Counted from the stretch's first letter, positions 25,672 through 34,475 are shown. The stretch: 64,000 bases of DNA from Nonomuraea muscovyensis (GCF_014207745.1 NZ_JACHJB010000002.1:2046001-2110000); one strand, 5' to 3'. The notes: a model not told the origin generated them from the sequence alone. Translations and numbers: made by a program.

Positions 25672-26835
25672 TCACGCTAGGCGACCGACCCCCTCCAGCG
25701 CTAGACCGAGGTCCTTGATCAACGTCTCCGCCGCCTCCAGTCCGACCGACAGCCGGACGAGTCCGACCGGGATGCCCATGGTGGCGCGGACGCTCTCCTT
25801 GGTGGTCAGGGCGGGCGCGTTCACCAGGCTCTCGAACCCACCCCACGACACCCCGATCCGGAAGTGTCGAAGCAGATCCAGGAACGCGGCCACGTCCTGC
25901 CGCGACTCCGTGTCCAGCTCCACGCTGAAGAGGCTGGAGAACCCCGACATCTGCTGCAGCGCCACGGCGTGCCCCGGATGCGAGGCCAGCCCCGGATGGT
26001 TGACCCGCCGCACCGCCGGGTGGTCGGCCAGGAACTCGGCGACGGCCAGCCCGCGTTCCTGGTGCGCGGCCATCCGGACGGGCAGCGTGCGCAGCCCCTT
26101 GATCACCTTGGCGGCGTCGTGCGGGGACATGGCGGCGCCGTAGAGCTGGTATTCGGTCAGCGCCAGCGGCCTGATCAGCCGCGACGGCCCGACCACGACG
26201 CCGCCGACCAGGTCGCTGTGGCCGCCCACGTACTTCGACAGGGAGTGCACGACCAGGTCGACGCCCATGGTCAGCGGCTTCTGGAAGATCGGCGTGGACC
26301 AGGTGTTGTCCATGACCGTCACCAGCCCGTGCCGCGCCGCCCAGGCGGTCACCGCCGGAATGTCGAAGACCTCGTAGCGCATGTAGGAGGGGGATTCGAA
26401 GTAGAGTAGGCGCGTGCTCTCCCTGATAGCGCTGTCACACGCCTGGAGACTGTCGACGTGCGTATGCGTGACCCCGTACTTCTCCAGATAACGCAGGAAC
26501 TGGGTCGTCGGCCCGTAGACGGCGCCCAGCACCAGCACATGGTCCCCCGCCGACACCAGCGAGGAGATGGTCGCGGAGATCGCGCCCATCCCCGACCCGA
26601 AACACTTGGCCCGCTCACCCCGCTCCAGCGCGGCGAGCTTGCGCTGGGCGAGATCCACCGTCGGGTTGGTGCCCCGCCAGTAGACGTAGCGTTCGTCCTC
26701 GTTCCTGATGGCCTCGCCCAGTTCCTCCGCCGTCGCGAACGCGAACAGGGAGTTCTCGAAGATCGGGGGGTTGACCGCGCCCAGCATCCAGGGCTCGTCC
26801 TCACCCAGACGGCCACAGATCCACTCATCGTCCAT
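25672..26835 (-). CDS. Cys/Met metabolism PLP-dependent enzyme (cystathionine lyase/synthase-like)
   Basis: 387 residues, fold type I. The PLP-binding lysine is in HSLSKYVGGHSD, the cofactor-contacting DNTWSTP and the phosphate-cup segment GSGMGAISATISSLV are in place, and substrate-binding residues in SWGGFESLVNAPAL are typical of cystathionine beta-lyase/gamma-synthase relatives. The exact reaction (lyase, synthase or another sulfur amino acid) is not fixed by sequence. It lies upstream of and in the same direction as the importer operon, but an operator sits between them. The ATG at 26835 is only 11 bp from the divergent lacI start; Met17 (26787) is an alternative start. Confidence 0.85.
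   Translation of the reverse strand: MDDEWICGRLGEDEPWMLGAVNPPIFENSLFAFATAEELGEAIRNEDERYVYWRGTNPTVDLAQRKLAALERGERAKCFGSGMGAISATISSLVSAGDHVLVLGAVYGPTTQFLRYLEKYGVTHTHVDSLQACDSAIRESTRLLYFESPSYMRYEVFDIPAVTAWAARHGLVTVMDNTWSTPIFQKPLTMGVDLVVHSLSKYVGGHSDLVGGVVVGPSRLIRPLALTEYQLYGAAMSPHDAAKVIKGLRTLPVRMAAHQERGLAVAEFLADHPAVRRVNHPGLASHPGHAVALQQMSGFSSLFSVELDTESRQDVAAFLDLLRHFRIGVSWGGFESLVNAPALTTKESVRATMGIPVGLVRLSVGLEAAETLIKDLGLALEGVGRLA
26425..26436. promoter_or_regulatory. Second LacI-type operator copy, inside the PLP enzyme gene
   Basis: GATAGCGCTGTC matches the palindrome at 25658-25669 at 11 of 12 positions, 767 bp away. It may be a secondary site for looping by a tetrameric LacI protein, or chance within coding sequence. 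Confidence 0.4.
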
Positions 26836-26846
26836 GAGGGCAGACT

Positions 26847-27839
26847 ATGACAGTGCGCAAGCCGACCATGGCCGACGTGGCCCGTCACGCCGGAGTGAGC
26901 CTGAAGACGGTCTCGCGGGTGGTCAACCAGGAGCCACACGTCAGCGCCTCGGTGCAGCAGCGGGTGCACGCGGCGATCAGCGCGCTGGGCTTCCGCCGCA
27001 ACGAGGCGGCCAGCCGGCTGGCGCGCGGGGCGACCATGCTGACGATCGGGCTCATCATGGAGAACATCTCCAACGAGTTCTACTCCCGGCTCGCCGCCGC
27101 GGTGGAGGCGGCGGCCGGCGAGCACGAGGCGCTGGTGGTGTTCGGCTCGTACGAGGAACGGCCCGAGCGGGAGCGGATGCTGATCGAGTCGATGTACGGC
27201 AGGGGCGTCGACTCGCTGATCATCGTGCCGTCGGCGGCCGACCACGGCTGGCTGGCCGAGCACCCGGGGCTCACCACGGTCTTCGTCGACCGCGTCCCGG
27301 CCGGGCTCGACCGGGCCGACGTGGTGGCCCTCGACGACGTGCGCGGCGGCCTCATGGCGACCGAGCACCTGCTCGCCCGGGGCCACCGCCGCATCGCGCT
27401 CATCTCCGACGACGACGAGCTCAGCTCCGTGCACGACCGCGCCGCCGGCTACCGGTCCGCGCTGCGGGCCGCCGGGGTGCCGGTGGACGAGTCGCTGGTC
27501 GTGCGCGGCGTCTTCGACCCGTGGCGGGCCGGCCACGAGGTCACCCGGCTGCTCTCCCAGCCCGACCCGCCCACCGCGTTCTTCGCCACCAACAACCGGG
27601 CCGCGATCGGCATCCTGCAGGCGCTGCGCGAGCGCCCCGAGCGGCCAGCGTACGTGGGCTTCGACGACTTCGCGCTGGCCGACGTGTTCAACCCGGGGGT
27701 GACGGTGGTGCGCTACGACGTGCGGCGCCTGGCGCGCAGCGCGGTGGACCTCCTGCTCGGCTCCGCGCCGGAGCCCCGCCTGGTCCGTGTCCCGGTCGAA
27801 CTGGTCGCCCGCGGCTCCGGCGAACTGCCCCCTCCCTAG
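26847..27839 (+). CDS. LacI family transcriptional regulator
   Basis: 330 residues. HTH at the N-terminus (TMADVARHAGVSLKTVSRVV, NQEPHVS), then a periplasmic-binding-like ligand domain (ISNEFYSRLAAAVEAAA, AFFATNNRAAIGILQALRER, YVGFDDFALADVFNPGVTVV). It very likely controls the adjacent sugar importer through GACAGCGCTGTC sites. Divergent from the PLP enzyme with start codons 11 bp apart, so at least one promoter must lie in the opposite coding sequence unless one start is further downstream (Met8 here). Confidence 0.9.
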   Translation: MTVRKPTMADVARHAGVSLKTVSRVVNQEPHVSASVQQRVHAAISALGFRRNEAASRLARGATMLTIGLIMENISNEFYSRLAAAVEAAAGEHEALVVFGSYEERPERERMLIESMYGRGVDSLIIVPSAADHGWLAEHPGLTTVFVDRVPAGLDRADVVALDDVRGGLMATEHLLARGHRRIALISDDDELSSVHDRAAGYRSALRAAGVPVDESLVVRGVFDPWRAGHEVTRLLSQPDPPTAFFATNNRAAIGILQALRERPERPAYVGFDDFALADVFNPGVTVVRYDVRRLARSAVDLLLGSAPEPRLVRVPVELVARGSGELPPP

Positions 27840-27896
27840 CCGGGCTCAGGCCGGGTGGGCTGCGACGGGGCGTCGGGCAGGGCATGATGGGGCGCG

Positions 27897-29090
27897 ATGA
27901 ATGGTCATTTATCCCCTGACGTGACCGGCGCGCAGCGGCGTGTCATCGGCCCGTACATGCTCGACCGCCGGCTCGGCTCCGGCGGGATGGGCATCGTGTA
28001 CCTCGCGCACGACGGCGCGGGGCGGCAGGTGGCGCTGAAGGTCATGCGGCCGGAGCTCGCCGCGCGCGAGGAGTTCCGGCAGCGGTTCCGCAAGGAGGCC
28101 GAGGCGGCGCGGAAGGTGGCCCGGTTCTGCACCGCGGCCGTCCTCGACGTGGGCCTGGACGGCGACCAGGCGTTCATCGCGACCGAGTACATCGACGGTC
28201 CCGACCTGTCGGCCGTGGTGGAGGCGCAGGGCCCCATGACGGGCTCGACGCTGGAGGCGCTGGCCGTCGGGGTGGCCACCGCGCTGTCCGCCATCCACGA
28301 GGCGGGGGTCGTGCACCGGGACCTCAAACCGTCGAACATCCTGCTCGCCCCGGTCGGCCCGCGGGTCATCGACTTCGGGATCGCGCAGCTCGCCGACACG
28401 CTGGGCGGCGACACCGGGGTGGTCATCGGCACGCTGCCGTACATGTCGCCGGAGCAGGGCCGCGGCGAGCGGGTCACGACGGCGGCCGACGTGTTCGCGT
28501 GGGGCTGTGTGGTGACCTACGCCGCCACCGGCCGGCCGCCCTTCCCGGGCGGCGGCGACGCCGAGATCCTCTACCGCGTCGCCCATCACGTGCCGCGCCT
28601 GGACGGCCTCGACGAGCGGCTGCGTCCCCTCGTCGAGCAGGCGCTGGACAAGGACCCCGCCCGGCGTCCCACGGCCCAGCAGCTCCTCGACCGACTCCTG
28701 GGCCGGGAGCGGGTGACCGCCGAGGCCGCGACGCGGCTGGTGAGCGACGGCTGGGGCCTCGCCGGTCCGGCCCCCGCCGCCCCGCAGCCGCGCCCCCGCC
28801 GGTGGCTGGTGCCGGTGCTGGCCGCGATCACGGCGCTCGCCGTCTCGGTGGCCGTGCTGGCGCTGACGCTGGGTCGCCCCGACCGGCCCGACGGCGCCGC
28901 CCTGGCGGGCCGCGATCTCCAGATCGACGGCGTCAAGCTGCACGTGAAGGTCCTCTCGCTGACCCGCAAGGGCCGGACCGTCGTCCTGCAGTGGTCGGTA
29001 CGCAACGACGGCGCGAGCGAGTGGGACCAGTGGACGGCGTTCGGCACCGGGCCGCTGACACGTGGCAGTACAACAGCACCGCGGGCGTGA
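27897..29090 (+). CDS. Membrane Ser/Thr protein kinase, reading frame broken near its 3' end
   Basis: 397 residues as read. Kinase domain at residues 17-270: glycine loop LGSGGMGIVYLA, VALKVM lysine, catalytic VHRDLKPSNILL, DFG in VIDFGIAQL, and SPEQG. A membrane helix (VLAAITALAVSVAVLALTL) at about 305-325 precedes a short extracellular part. The frame ends abruptly at GPLTRGSTTAPRA, whereas the next frame continues with a convincing extracellular sequence to 29293; a single missing base between 29046 and 29057 explains this. The kinase should phosphorylate cytoplasmic targets in response to an external signal read by the tail, if the tail is made. Confidence 0.85.
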   Translation: MNGHLSPDVTGAQRRVIGPYMLDRRLGSGGMGIVYLAHDGAGRQVALKVMRPELAAREEFRQRFRKEAEAARKVARFCTAAVLDVGLDGDQAFIATEYIDGPDLSAVVEAQGPMTGSTLEALAVGVATALSAIHEAGVVHRDLKPSNILLAPVGPRVIDFGIAQLADTLGGDTGVVIGTLPYMSPEQGRGERVTTAADVFAWGCVVTYAATGRPPFPGGGDAEILYRVAHHVPRLDGLDERLRPLVEQALDKDPARRPTAQQLLDRLLGRERVTAEAATRLVSDGWGLAGPAPAAPQPRPRRWLVPVLAAITALAVSVAVLALTLGRPDRPDGAALAGRDLQIDGVKLHVKVLSLTRKGRTVVLQWSVRNDGASEWDQWTAFGTGPLTRGSTTAPRA

Positions 29091-29293
29091 CGGTGGTGGA
29101 CCCGGCGACCGGGAGGACGTACGGGCCGGTGACCGAGGGCGACAAGTGCTCGTGCAGCCCCACCAAGGGGAAACTGCGTCCGGGCGACACCGCCCCCTAC
29201 TTCTCGGTGTTCGCCGGGATCCCCGAGGACGCCGACCAGCTCGGGGTGCAGATCCCCAGCGTCGGCCTGTTCGCCGACGTTCCAGTTGCCTAG
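29051..29293 (+). pseudogene. Frameshifted extracellular tail of the Ser/Thr kinase
   Basis: This frame has no start of its own. It begins DTWQYNSTAGVTVVDPATGR, contains a Cys pair (KCSCSP) and ends QIPSVGLFADVPVA. The style (small beta domain with transition to a polar C-terminus) suits the outside domain of a kinase and joins smoothly to WDQWTAFGTGP in the other frame. It may be a true mutation, programmed frameshifting (no slippery run is obvious) or a sequence error. Confidence 0.65.
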
Positions 29294-29327
29294 CACGCTC
29301 TCTTGGACGGCCCACCAGGACGGCCCG

Positions 29328-30815
29328 CTAGGAGGAGCGGGGCCGCCAGTCGCCGCGGTCGAGGGTGAGGTCCTCGGGGGTGTGCAGCCGGACCATGGTC
29401 CTGGCCACGCCCGCCGGGACACGGTGCGGGGTGACGAACGACACCGCGATCATCACCGTGAACGCGATCGGCACCGTCCAGGCGGCCGGCTGGGCCAGCA
29501 GCGCGTTCGCCAGTCCCTCGTACGGCCCGCCGACGATCGTGACCAGCACCGCGGCGCAGGCCAGCCCGCCGCCCACGAACAGCCCGGCCAGCGCGCCCGT
29601 GGTGCTGAGCCGCCGCCACCAGATGCCGAGCACCAGCAGCGGGCAGAACGACGACGCCGCCACCGCGAACGCCAGCCCCACCACGTCGGCCACCGGCAGC
29701 GCACGGGCCCACAGGGCCAGCACCAGAGGAACGATCACGGCCAGCACCGTCGCGACGCGGAACGAGCGCACCCCGCCCCGGAGCAGATCCTGGGCGATCA
29801 CCCCGGCCACCGACACGGTCAGCCCCGACGAGGTCGACAGGAACGCGGCGAACGCCCCGGCCGTGACCAGCGCCGTCAGCAGCTCGCCGAGGGTGCCGCC
29901 GACCATCCGGCCCGGCAGGGTCAGCACGACGGCGTCGGTGCGGACCAGGTCGGGGACGTACAGCCGGCCCAGCCAGCCGTACAGGGCGGGCAGCAGGTAG
30001 AAGGCGCCGAGCAGCGACAGCACCACCAGCGTCGTGCGGCGGGCGGCCCGGCCGTCCGGGTTGGTGTAGAACCGCACCAGCACGTGCGGCAGTCCCATGG
30101 TGCCGAGGAACGTCGCGAGGATGAGCGAGTACGTCGAGTACAGCCCGTACTCCCTGGGCCCGGTCAGCGGCACCTGCCAGCCGGCCGCGTCCTGCGGGCC
30201 GAGGGCGGGCGCGCCGTCGGCCTGCCACGCCATCAGCAGGAACACCAGGGGCACCGCCAGCGCGGTCAGCTTCAGCCAGTACTGGAACGCCTGCACGAAC
30301 GTGATCGACCGCATGCCGCCGGACAGCACGTTCACCGCGACCACCACGCCCACCAGCAGCCCGCCGGCCCACGGCGGGGCTCCGGTGATCTCCCGCAGCA
30401 CCAGGCCCGCGCTCTGGAACTGCGGCATGAGGTACAGCCAGCCGATGAGCACCACCAGGACGCTCGCCGTGCGGCGCACGGTCATCGACTCCAGCCGGGC
30501 CTCGGCGAAGTCGGGCAGCGTGTACGCCCCGGAGCGCCGCAACGGCGCCGACACCAGCACGAGCAGCACGAGGTAGCCGCCGGTCCAGCCGACGGGCAGC
30601 CACAGCATGTCGGCGCCGAAGGACAGGATGAGCCCGGCCACGCCGAGGAACGAGGCCGCCGACAGATACTCGCCGCCGATGGCGGAGGCGTTCCACAGCG
30701 GGCTCACGGTGCGGGAGGCGACGTAGAAGTCGGAGGTGGTGCGGGAGACGCGGATGCCGAACGCGCCGACGAGCACGGCCGCGACGACCACGATGAGCAC
30801 CGCGGTGAGGCTCAC
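29328..30815 (-). CDS. Sodium/solute symporter (SSS family), linked to a two-component system
   Basis: 495 residues, about 13 helices. Family hallmarks: SDFYVASRTVSPLWNASAIG, EYLSAASFLGVAG, GTMGLPHVLVRFYTNPDG and VVGLAFAVAASSFCPLLVLG. It is clearly related to ActP but distinct from the first symporter (20525). It starts with GTG 31 bp after a DUF485-like gene and is the last gene of an operon that begins with a LytS-type kinase and a LytTR regulator, suggesting that uptake of its substrate is regulated by those sensors. Substrate is probably a carboxylate. Confidence 0.88.
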   Translation of the reverse strand: MSLTAVLIVVVAAVLVGAFGIRVSRTTSDFYVASRTVSPLWNASAIGGEYLSAASFLGVAGLILSFGADMLWLPVGWTGGYLVLLVLVSAPLRRSGAYTLPDFAEARLESMTVRRTASVLVVLIGWLYLMPQFQSAGLVLREITGAPPWAGGLLVGVVVAVNVLSGGMRSITFVQAFQYWLKLTALAVPLVFLLMAWQADGAPALGPQDAAGWQVPLTGPREYGLYSTYSLILATFLGTMGLPHVLVRFYTNPDGRAARRTTLVVLSLLGAFYLLPALYGWLGRLYVPDLVRTDAVVLTLPGRMVGGTLGELLTALVTAGAFAAFLSTSSGLTVSVAGVIAQDLLRGGVRSFRVATVLAVIVPLVLALWARALPVADVVGLAFAVAASSFCPLLVLGIWWRRLSTTGALAGLFVGGGLACAAVLVTIVGGPYEGLANALLAQPAAWTVPIAFTVMIAVSFVTPHRVPAGVARTMVRLHTPEDLTLDRGDWRPRSS

Positions 30816-30846
30816 CGGGGCCGCCCGCGCAGGGTCGTGGTGCCCG

Positions 30847-31329
30847 TCACCGGCGCTCGACCAGGTCGGCGAAGTGGCGTTCGTTGCGCTCGGCCTGGCG
30901 GACGTACAGCCAGGCGCCGGCGACGAAGGCGGGGTAGATGAGCCCGCCGAGCACCGCCCACGGCAGCGGGATCCCGAGCAGCTCGGCCTCGCGCAGCCGC
31001 GGGATGAGCAGGAACAGCAGCGGCAGCCCGCCGACCACGCAGCCCAGCACCGTGCAGACGAACATCGCCAGCCGGAACTGGGTGCGCAGCAGGGAGCGCA
31101 TGTACACCTCGCCGAGGTGCGTCTGCTCGTCGATCTCGCGGGTGGCGGGATAGCGGGGCCGGCGGGCCGCGGCCGTGCGGGGGCTGGTCACGGCCACCCG
31201 TCGGGCCTGGTCGGCCCGCCGCGTCTGGTCGTGCCGGCGGGGCAGATCCACCCGGCGCGGCCCCTCCCCCCGGCGCGGGCCGGTGGGCGTCGCGGGCGGG
31301 TCGTCCCGGCGGGGCGGGTCCGCGGTCAC
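30847..31329 (-). CDS. DUF485-like membrane protein with basic N-terminal extension
   Basis: 160 residues. The first ~70 residues are an Arg/Pro-rich tail; the rest has two membrane helices (FRLAMFVCTVLGCVVGGLPL and PWAVLGGLIYPAFVAGAWLY) and ends RQAERNERHFADLVERR, the layout of symporter partner proteins. GTG 31329 overlaps the response-regulator stop as GTGA, which fixes the start. Probably the accessory subunit of the symporter encoded immediately downstream. Confidence 0.78.
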   Translation of the reverse strand: MTADPPRRDDPPATPTGPRRGEGPRRVDLPRRHDQTRRADQARRVAVTSPRTAAARRPRYPATREIDEQTHLGEVYMRSLLRTQFRLAMFVCTVLGCVVGGLPLLFLLIPRLREAELLGIPLPWAVLGGLIYPAFVAGAWLYVRQAERNERHFADLVERR

Positions 31330-32075
31330 TCGGGGCGGCCCTTCCGGGCGCGCCGGACGAGGAGGTCGCGCAGCTCGCGCGTGTGGCGGCGGCTGACGGG
31401 GATCTCCGTCCGGCCCACCCGCACCACGCACCGGCCCGAGTCGATGTGCAGCTCCTCGATGTGCTTGACGGCCACCAGGTGGCTGCGGTGCACGCGGACG
31501 AAGCCGGCCGACGCCCACCGCTCCTCCAGGGTGGCGAGCGGGATGCGCACCAGGTGGGTGCCCGTGGCCGTGTGCAGGCGGGCGTAGTCGCCCTGCGCCT
31601 CCACGTAGACGACGTCGGCGCTGGAGACGAACCTCGTCACCCCGCCCAGCTCGACGGGGATCGTGTCGGACTCCCCCGCGTCCACGGGCACGTCGGCGGA
31701 GGCGGCGACCCGCCGGATGGCCTCGGCCAGCCGCTCCGGGCGGACCGGCTTGAGCAGGTAGTCCTCGGCCTTGATCTCGAAGGCGTCGACGGCGTGCTCC
31801 TCGTACGCGGTGACGAACACGACGCGTGGCGGGTTGGCGAACCGCGACAGCAACCGGCCGAGCACGACCCCGTCCAGGCCGCGCATGCGGATGTCGAGGA
31901 AGACGGCGTCGATCGGCCGTCCCTCGGCGATGGCGCGGTCCAGCAGCCGCAGTGCCGCGGCACCGTCCCGAGCGGTCGCCACGTCGCCGATGCGGGGGTC
32001 GGCGCGCAGCAGGTACGACAGGTCTTCCAGCGCGGGAAGCTCGTCATCGACCGCCAGCACACGAAGTTGCGCCAT
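31326..32075 (-). CDS. LytTR-type response regulator
   Basis: 249 residues. Receiver domain with the acidic pair VDDE, phospho-acceptor in FLDIRMRGLDG, and Lys in YLLKPVRPERL; then a LytTR DNA-binding domain (VVYVEAQGDYARLHTATG, FVRVHRSHLVAVKHIEEL, EIPVSRRHTRELRDLL). It pairs with the adjacent kinase. ATG 32075 begins the conserved MAQLRVLAVDDE; a TTG at 32096 would add seven residues. Neither has a good ribosome binding site, so a leaderless or coupled start is possible. Confidence 0.9.
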   Translation of the reverse strand: MAQLRVLAVDDELPALEDLSYLLRADPRIGDVATARDGAAALRLLDRAIAEGRPIDAVFLDIRMRGLDGVVLGRLLSRFANPPRVVFVTAYEEHAVDAFEIKAEDYLLKPVRPERLAEAIRRVAASADVPVDAGESDTIPVELGGVTRFVSSADVVYVEAQGDYARLHTATGTHLVRIPLATLEERWASAGFVRVHRSHLVAVKHIEELHIDSGRCVVRVGRTEIPVSRRHTRELRDLLVRRARKGRPE

Positions 32076-32108
32076 AGACAGTGATAAAACCGACAACAGA
32101 GCGTACGG

Positions 32109-33293
32109 TCAACGGGCCGAGACGCCGGGGTGATACTTCGGCAACCTGACGTTGACTTTCGTGCCCGCCCCGGGCGCGGTCTCGACCACGAGCCCGTACT
32201 CGTCGCCGTACACCTGGCGCAGCCGCTCGTCCACGTTGGCGAGCCCGACGCCGCCCGCCGGGGTGATCTCACCGGCGAGGATGCGGCGCAGCCGGTCGGG
32301 GTCCATGCCGAGCCCGTCGTCCTCGACGCTGATGCCGCACTCGGCGCCGGTGTCCTCGGCGAGGATCGTGATGCGGCCGACGCCGTCCTTGCTCTCCAGA
32401 CCGTGCTGGACGGCGTTCTCGACCAGCGGTTGCAGGCACAGGAACGGCACGGCGACGGGCAGCACCTCGGGGGCGATGCGCAGCGTGACCTGGAGCTGGT
32501 CGCCGAAACGGGCGCGCTCCAGGGTGAGGTAGCGGTCGATGGAGCGTAGTTCCTCGGCCAGGGTGGTGAACTCGCCGTGCCTGCGGAAGGAGTAGCGGGT
32601 GAAGTCGGCGAACTCCAGCAGCAGCTCGCGGGCCCGTTCGGGGTCGGTGCGGACGAACGAGGCGATCGTGGTGAGCGAGTTGTAGATGAAGTGCGGCGAG
32701 ATCTGCGCGCGCAGCGCCCGCACCTCGGCCTCCATGAGCAGCGTGCGTGAGCGGTCCAGCTCGGCCAGCCGGAGCTGCGAGTCGACCCATCCGGCCACCT
32801 CCTGGGCGGCCCTGACCAGCCCGGCGGAGGCGTGCTGGCCGTAGGCGGCGAGGGTGCCGACGACCCGGTCGTCGGTGGTGAGCGGCACCACGACGACGTG
32901 CCGGACCGGGCATTCGAGCAGGTCGCAGTCGAGGGCGAGGACCTGGGTGCGGCCGTCCTTCAGGGTGGCCCGCGCGTGCTCGAACGCCTGGCCGGCGTGG
33001 TGCTCTCCCGCGCCGTCGTACACGAGCAGCCGTTCGCTGTCGGTGACGGCCAGCGCGGACGAGCCGAGCAGCGTGCGCAGGTGCCGGGACGCCTTCTGCG
33101 CGCCTTCGGCGGTCAGCCCCGCCCGCAGCGGCGGGCCGGCGAGGGAGGCGGTGTGCAGGGTCTCGAACGTGGCGCGCTCGGCCGGGCTGGTGCCGAGCTC
33201 GCGGCGGCCCCGCACGAGACGCCACAGGACGAACGCGGGAACGCCGACGAGCACCGCGACCACGGCCACGCCGACGACGTACTGCACTTCCAC
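32109..33293 (-). CDS. LytS-type sensor histidine kinase
   Basis: 394 residues. One N-terminal membrane helix (VVGVAVVAVLVGVPAFVLW), a GAF-like cytoplasmic sensing region (about residues 45-185), the His-kinase motif of the LytS family QISPHFIYNSLTTI (His is the phospho-acceptor), and a C-terminal ATPase domain with LQPLVENAVQHG and EDDGLGMD. First gene of the kinase/regulator/DUF485/symporter operon. With only one membrane helix it probably senses an intracellular or membrane-associated signal. Confidence 0.9.
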   Translation of the reverse strand: MEVQYVVGVAVVAVLVGVPAFVLWRLVRGRRELGTSPAERATFETLHTASLAGPPLRAGLTAEGAQKASRHLRTLLGSSALAVTDSERLLVYDGAGEHHAGQAFEHARATLKDGRTQVLALDCDLLECPVRHVVVVPLTTDDRVVGTLAAYGQHASAGLVRAAQEVAGWVDSQLRLAELDRSRTLLMEAEVRALRAQISPHFIYNSLTTIASFVRTDPERARELLLEFADFTRYSFRRHGEFTTLAEELRSIDRYLTLERARFGDQLQVTLRIAPEVLPVAVPFLCLQPLVENAVQHGLESKDGVGRITILAEDTGAECGISVEDDGLGMDPDRLRRILAGEITPAGGVGLANVDERLRQVYGDEYGLVVETAPGAGTKVNVRLPKYHPGVSAR

Positions 33294-33304
33294 ACCGCCG
33301 GAGC

Positions 33305-33718
33305 CTACGCCCCCTCCAGCGCCTCGGCGACGGCGGCGGCGCAGGCGCGGGCCTCCTCGTCGGAGGCGTACCTGGTGCGCGGCCAGAAGAAGCCGCGCAG
33401 GCCGTCCTTGCGGTTGCGCGGCACCACGTGCACGTGCAGGTGCGGGACGCTCTGGCTGACCCGGTTGTTCATCGCCACGAACGTGCCGGCCGCGGCCATG
33501 GCCCGTTCGACCGCCCGCGCCATCGCCTGCACCCGCTCGAAGAACGGCCCCACGTCGGCCAGGTCGGCCAGCGTCTCGGTGTGCCGCCGCGGCACCACCA
33601 GCACGTGCCCCTTGAACAGCGGCCGGCTGTCGAGGAAGGAGACGGCCACCTCGTCGGCGTGGACCACGAACGCGGGCCGCTCCCCCGCGACGATCTCGCA
33701 GAACAGGTCGGTGCTCAC
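33305..33718 (-). CDS. HIT family hydrolase
   Basis: 137 residues. The histidine triad is HLHVHVVPR, with the upstream FKGHVLVVPRRH strand and FVAMNNRVSQSVPH that shape the nucleotide pocket. Such enzymes hydrolyse nucleotide conjugates (Ap4A- or AMP-NH2-type). GTG 33718 starts MSTDLFCEIVAGERPAF; upstream residues of the frame are not conserved in type. It lies 10 bp downstream of the DUF1838 gene and 12 bp before the sensor kinase gene's 5' end, same strand. Confidence 0.88.
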   Translation of the reverse strand: MSTDLFCEIVAGERPAFVVHADEVAVSFLDSRPLFKGHVLVVPRRHTETLADLADVGPFFERVQAMARAVERAMAAAGTFVAMNNRVSQSVPHLHVHVVPRNRKDGLRGFFWPRTRYASDEEARACAAAVAEALEGA

Positions 33719-33728
33719 CGGCCGAACC

Positions 33729-34436
33729 CTACCCGCGGGCACGCGCGGCGAAGGCGGTCCAGCTCGTCATGTTCGGCGCGGACCAGGTGTCGGGCGCGTG
33801 CAGGAAGTGCTCGCCGACGTGCCGGGCGAGCCGTTCGGGCACCTCTGCCGTCTTGCCGCCCCGGCAGTGGTAGACCAGCGCCCCCTCGCGCTGGCCCATC
33901 GCCATCCACGGCAGCCAGGGCGAGACGCGGCACCAGGAGAACGCGCACGGCACGGACGCCGCGCCCGACTCCAGATCGCGGGCGCTGACGAAGAACTGGA
34001 ACAGTTCCATCGCCCGGTAGGTGTCGCCGGCCGAGTGGTCGGGGTAGTCGGCGACCTTCAGCGGCGACGGGTAGGCCAGGCGGACGTCCACGTTGAACAC
34101 CACCTGCTCGCCGACCGCCGTGACCGGCACCGGATGCCCGCCGAGGCGCTGGTTGACGGGGTCGTTGAAGACGTGCTGGACCTCCACGGCGGTGCCGGTG
34201 AACGGGTTGTCCCAGACGTCGATGATCTCCCGGGTGACCGGGTCGAGGTAGGCGGCGGCCTCGCGGGCGAGGAGCCGCCAGCCGTCGTCGGCCTGTACGG
34301 CCCTGGCCACGTTGACGCCCTCGAAGCCGAACAGGTGGTGCGGGCCGTCGTCGCGCCGCCAGCCGTACACGTCGCCGGTCCACCAGGAGATCGTCTCTGC
34401 GCCGTCGTCGGATGCGCGCACCCGGATGAAGTCCAT
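33729..34436 (-). CDS. DUF1838 family protein
   Basis: 235 residues. Family features: DPVTREIIDVWDNPFTG, EVQHVFNDPVN, ELFQFFVSARDL and SWCRVSPWLPWMAMG, all rich in Trp and Phe. There is no signal peptide. The biochemical role of DUF1838 proteins is unknown. Probably co-transcribed with the HIT gene. Confidence 0.82.
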   Translation of the reverse strand: MDFIRVRASDDGAETISWWTGDVYGWRRDDGPHHLFGFEGVNVARAVQADDGWRLLAREAAAYLDPVTREIIDVWDNPFTGTAVEVQHVFNDPVNQRLGGHPVPVTAVGEQVVFNVDVRLAYPSPLKVADYPDHSAGDTYRAMELFQFFVSARDLESGAASVPCAFSWCRVSPWLPWMAMGQREGALVYHCRGGKTAEVPERLARHVGEHFLHAPDTWSAPNMTSWTAFAARARG

Positions 34437-34475
34437 GGAGGCAGCCTGGCCGAGCGGGGCGCGACGATCAAGGGT

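Noticed and set aside
26708..27919. Frame overlapping lacI in another phase
   Set aside because: Arg/Gly/Ala-only composition; lacI has a complete HTH and ligand domain.
29286..30941. Plus-strand frame rich in His, Gln and Arg opposite the second symporter
   Set aside because: Complement artefact of a membrane protein gene.
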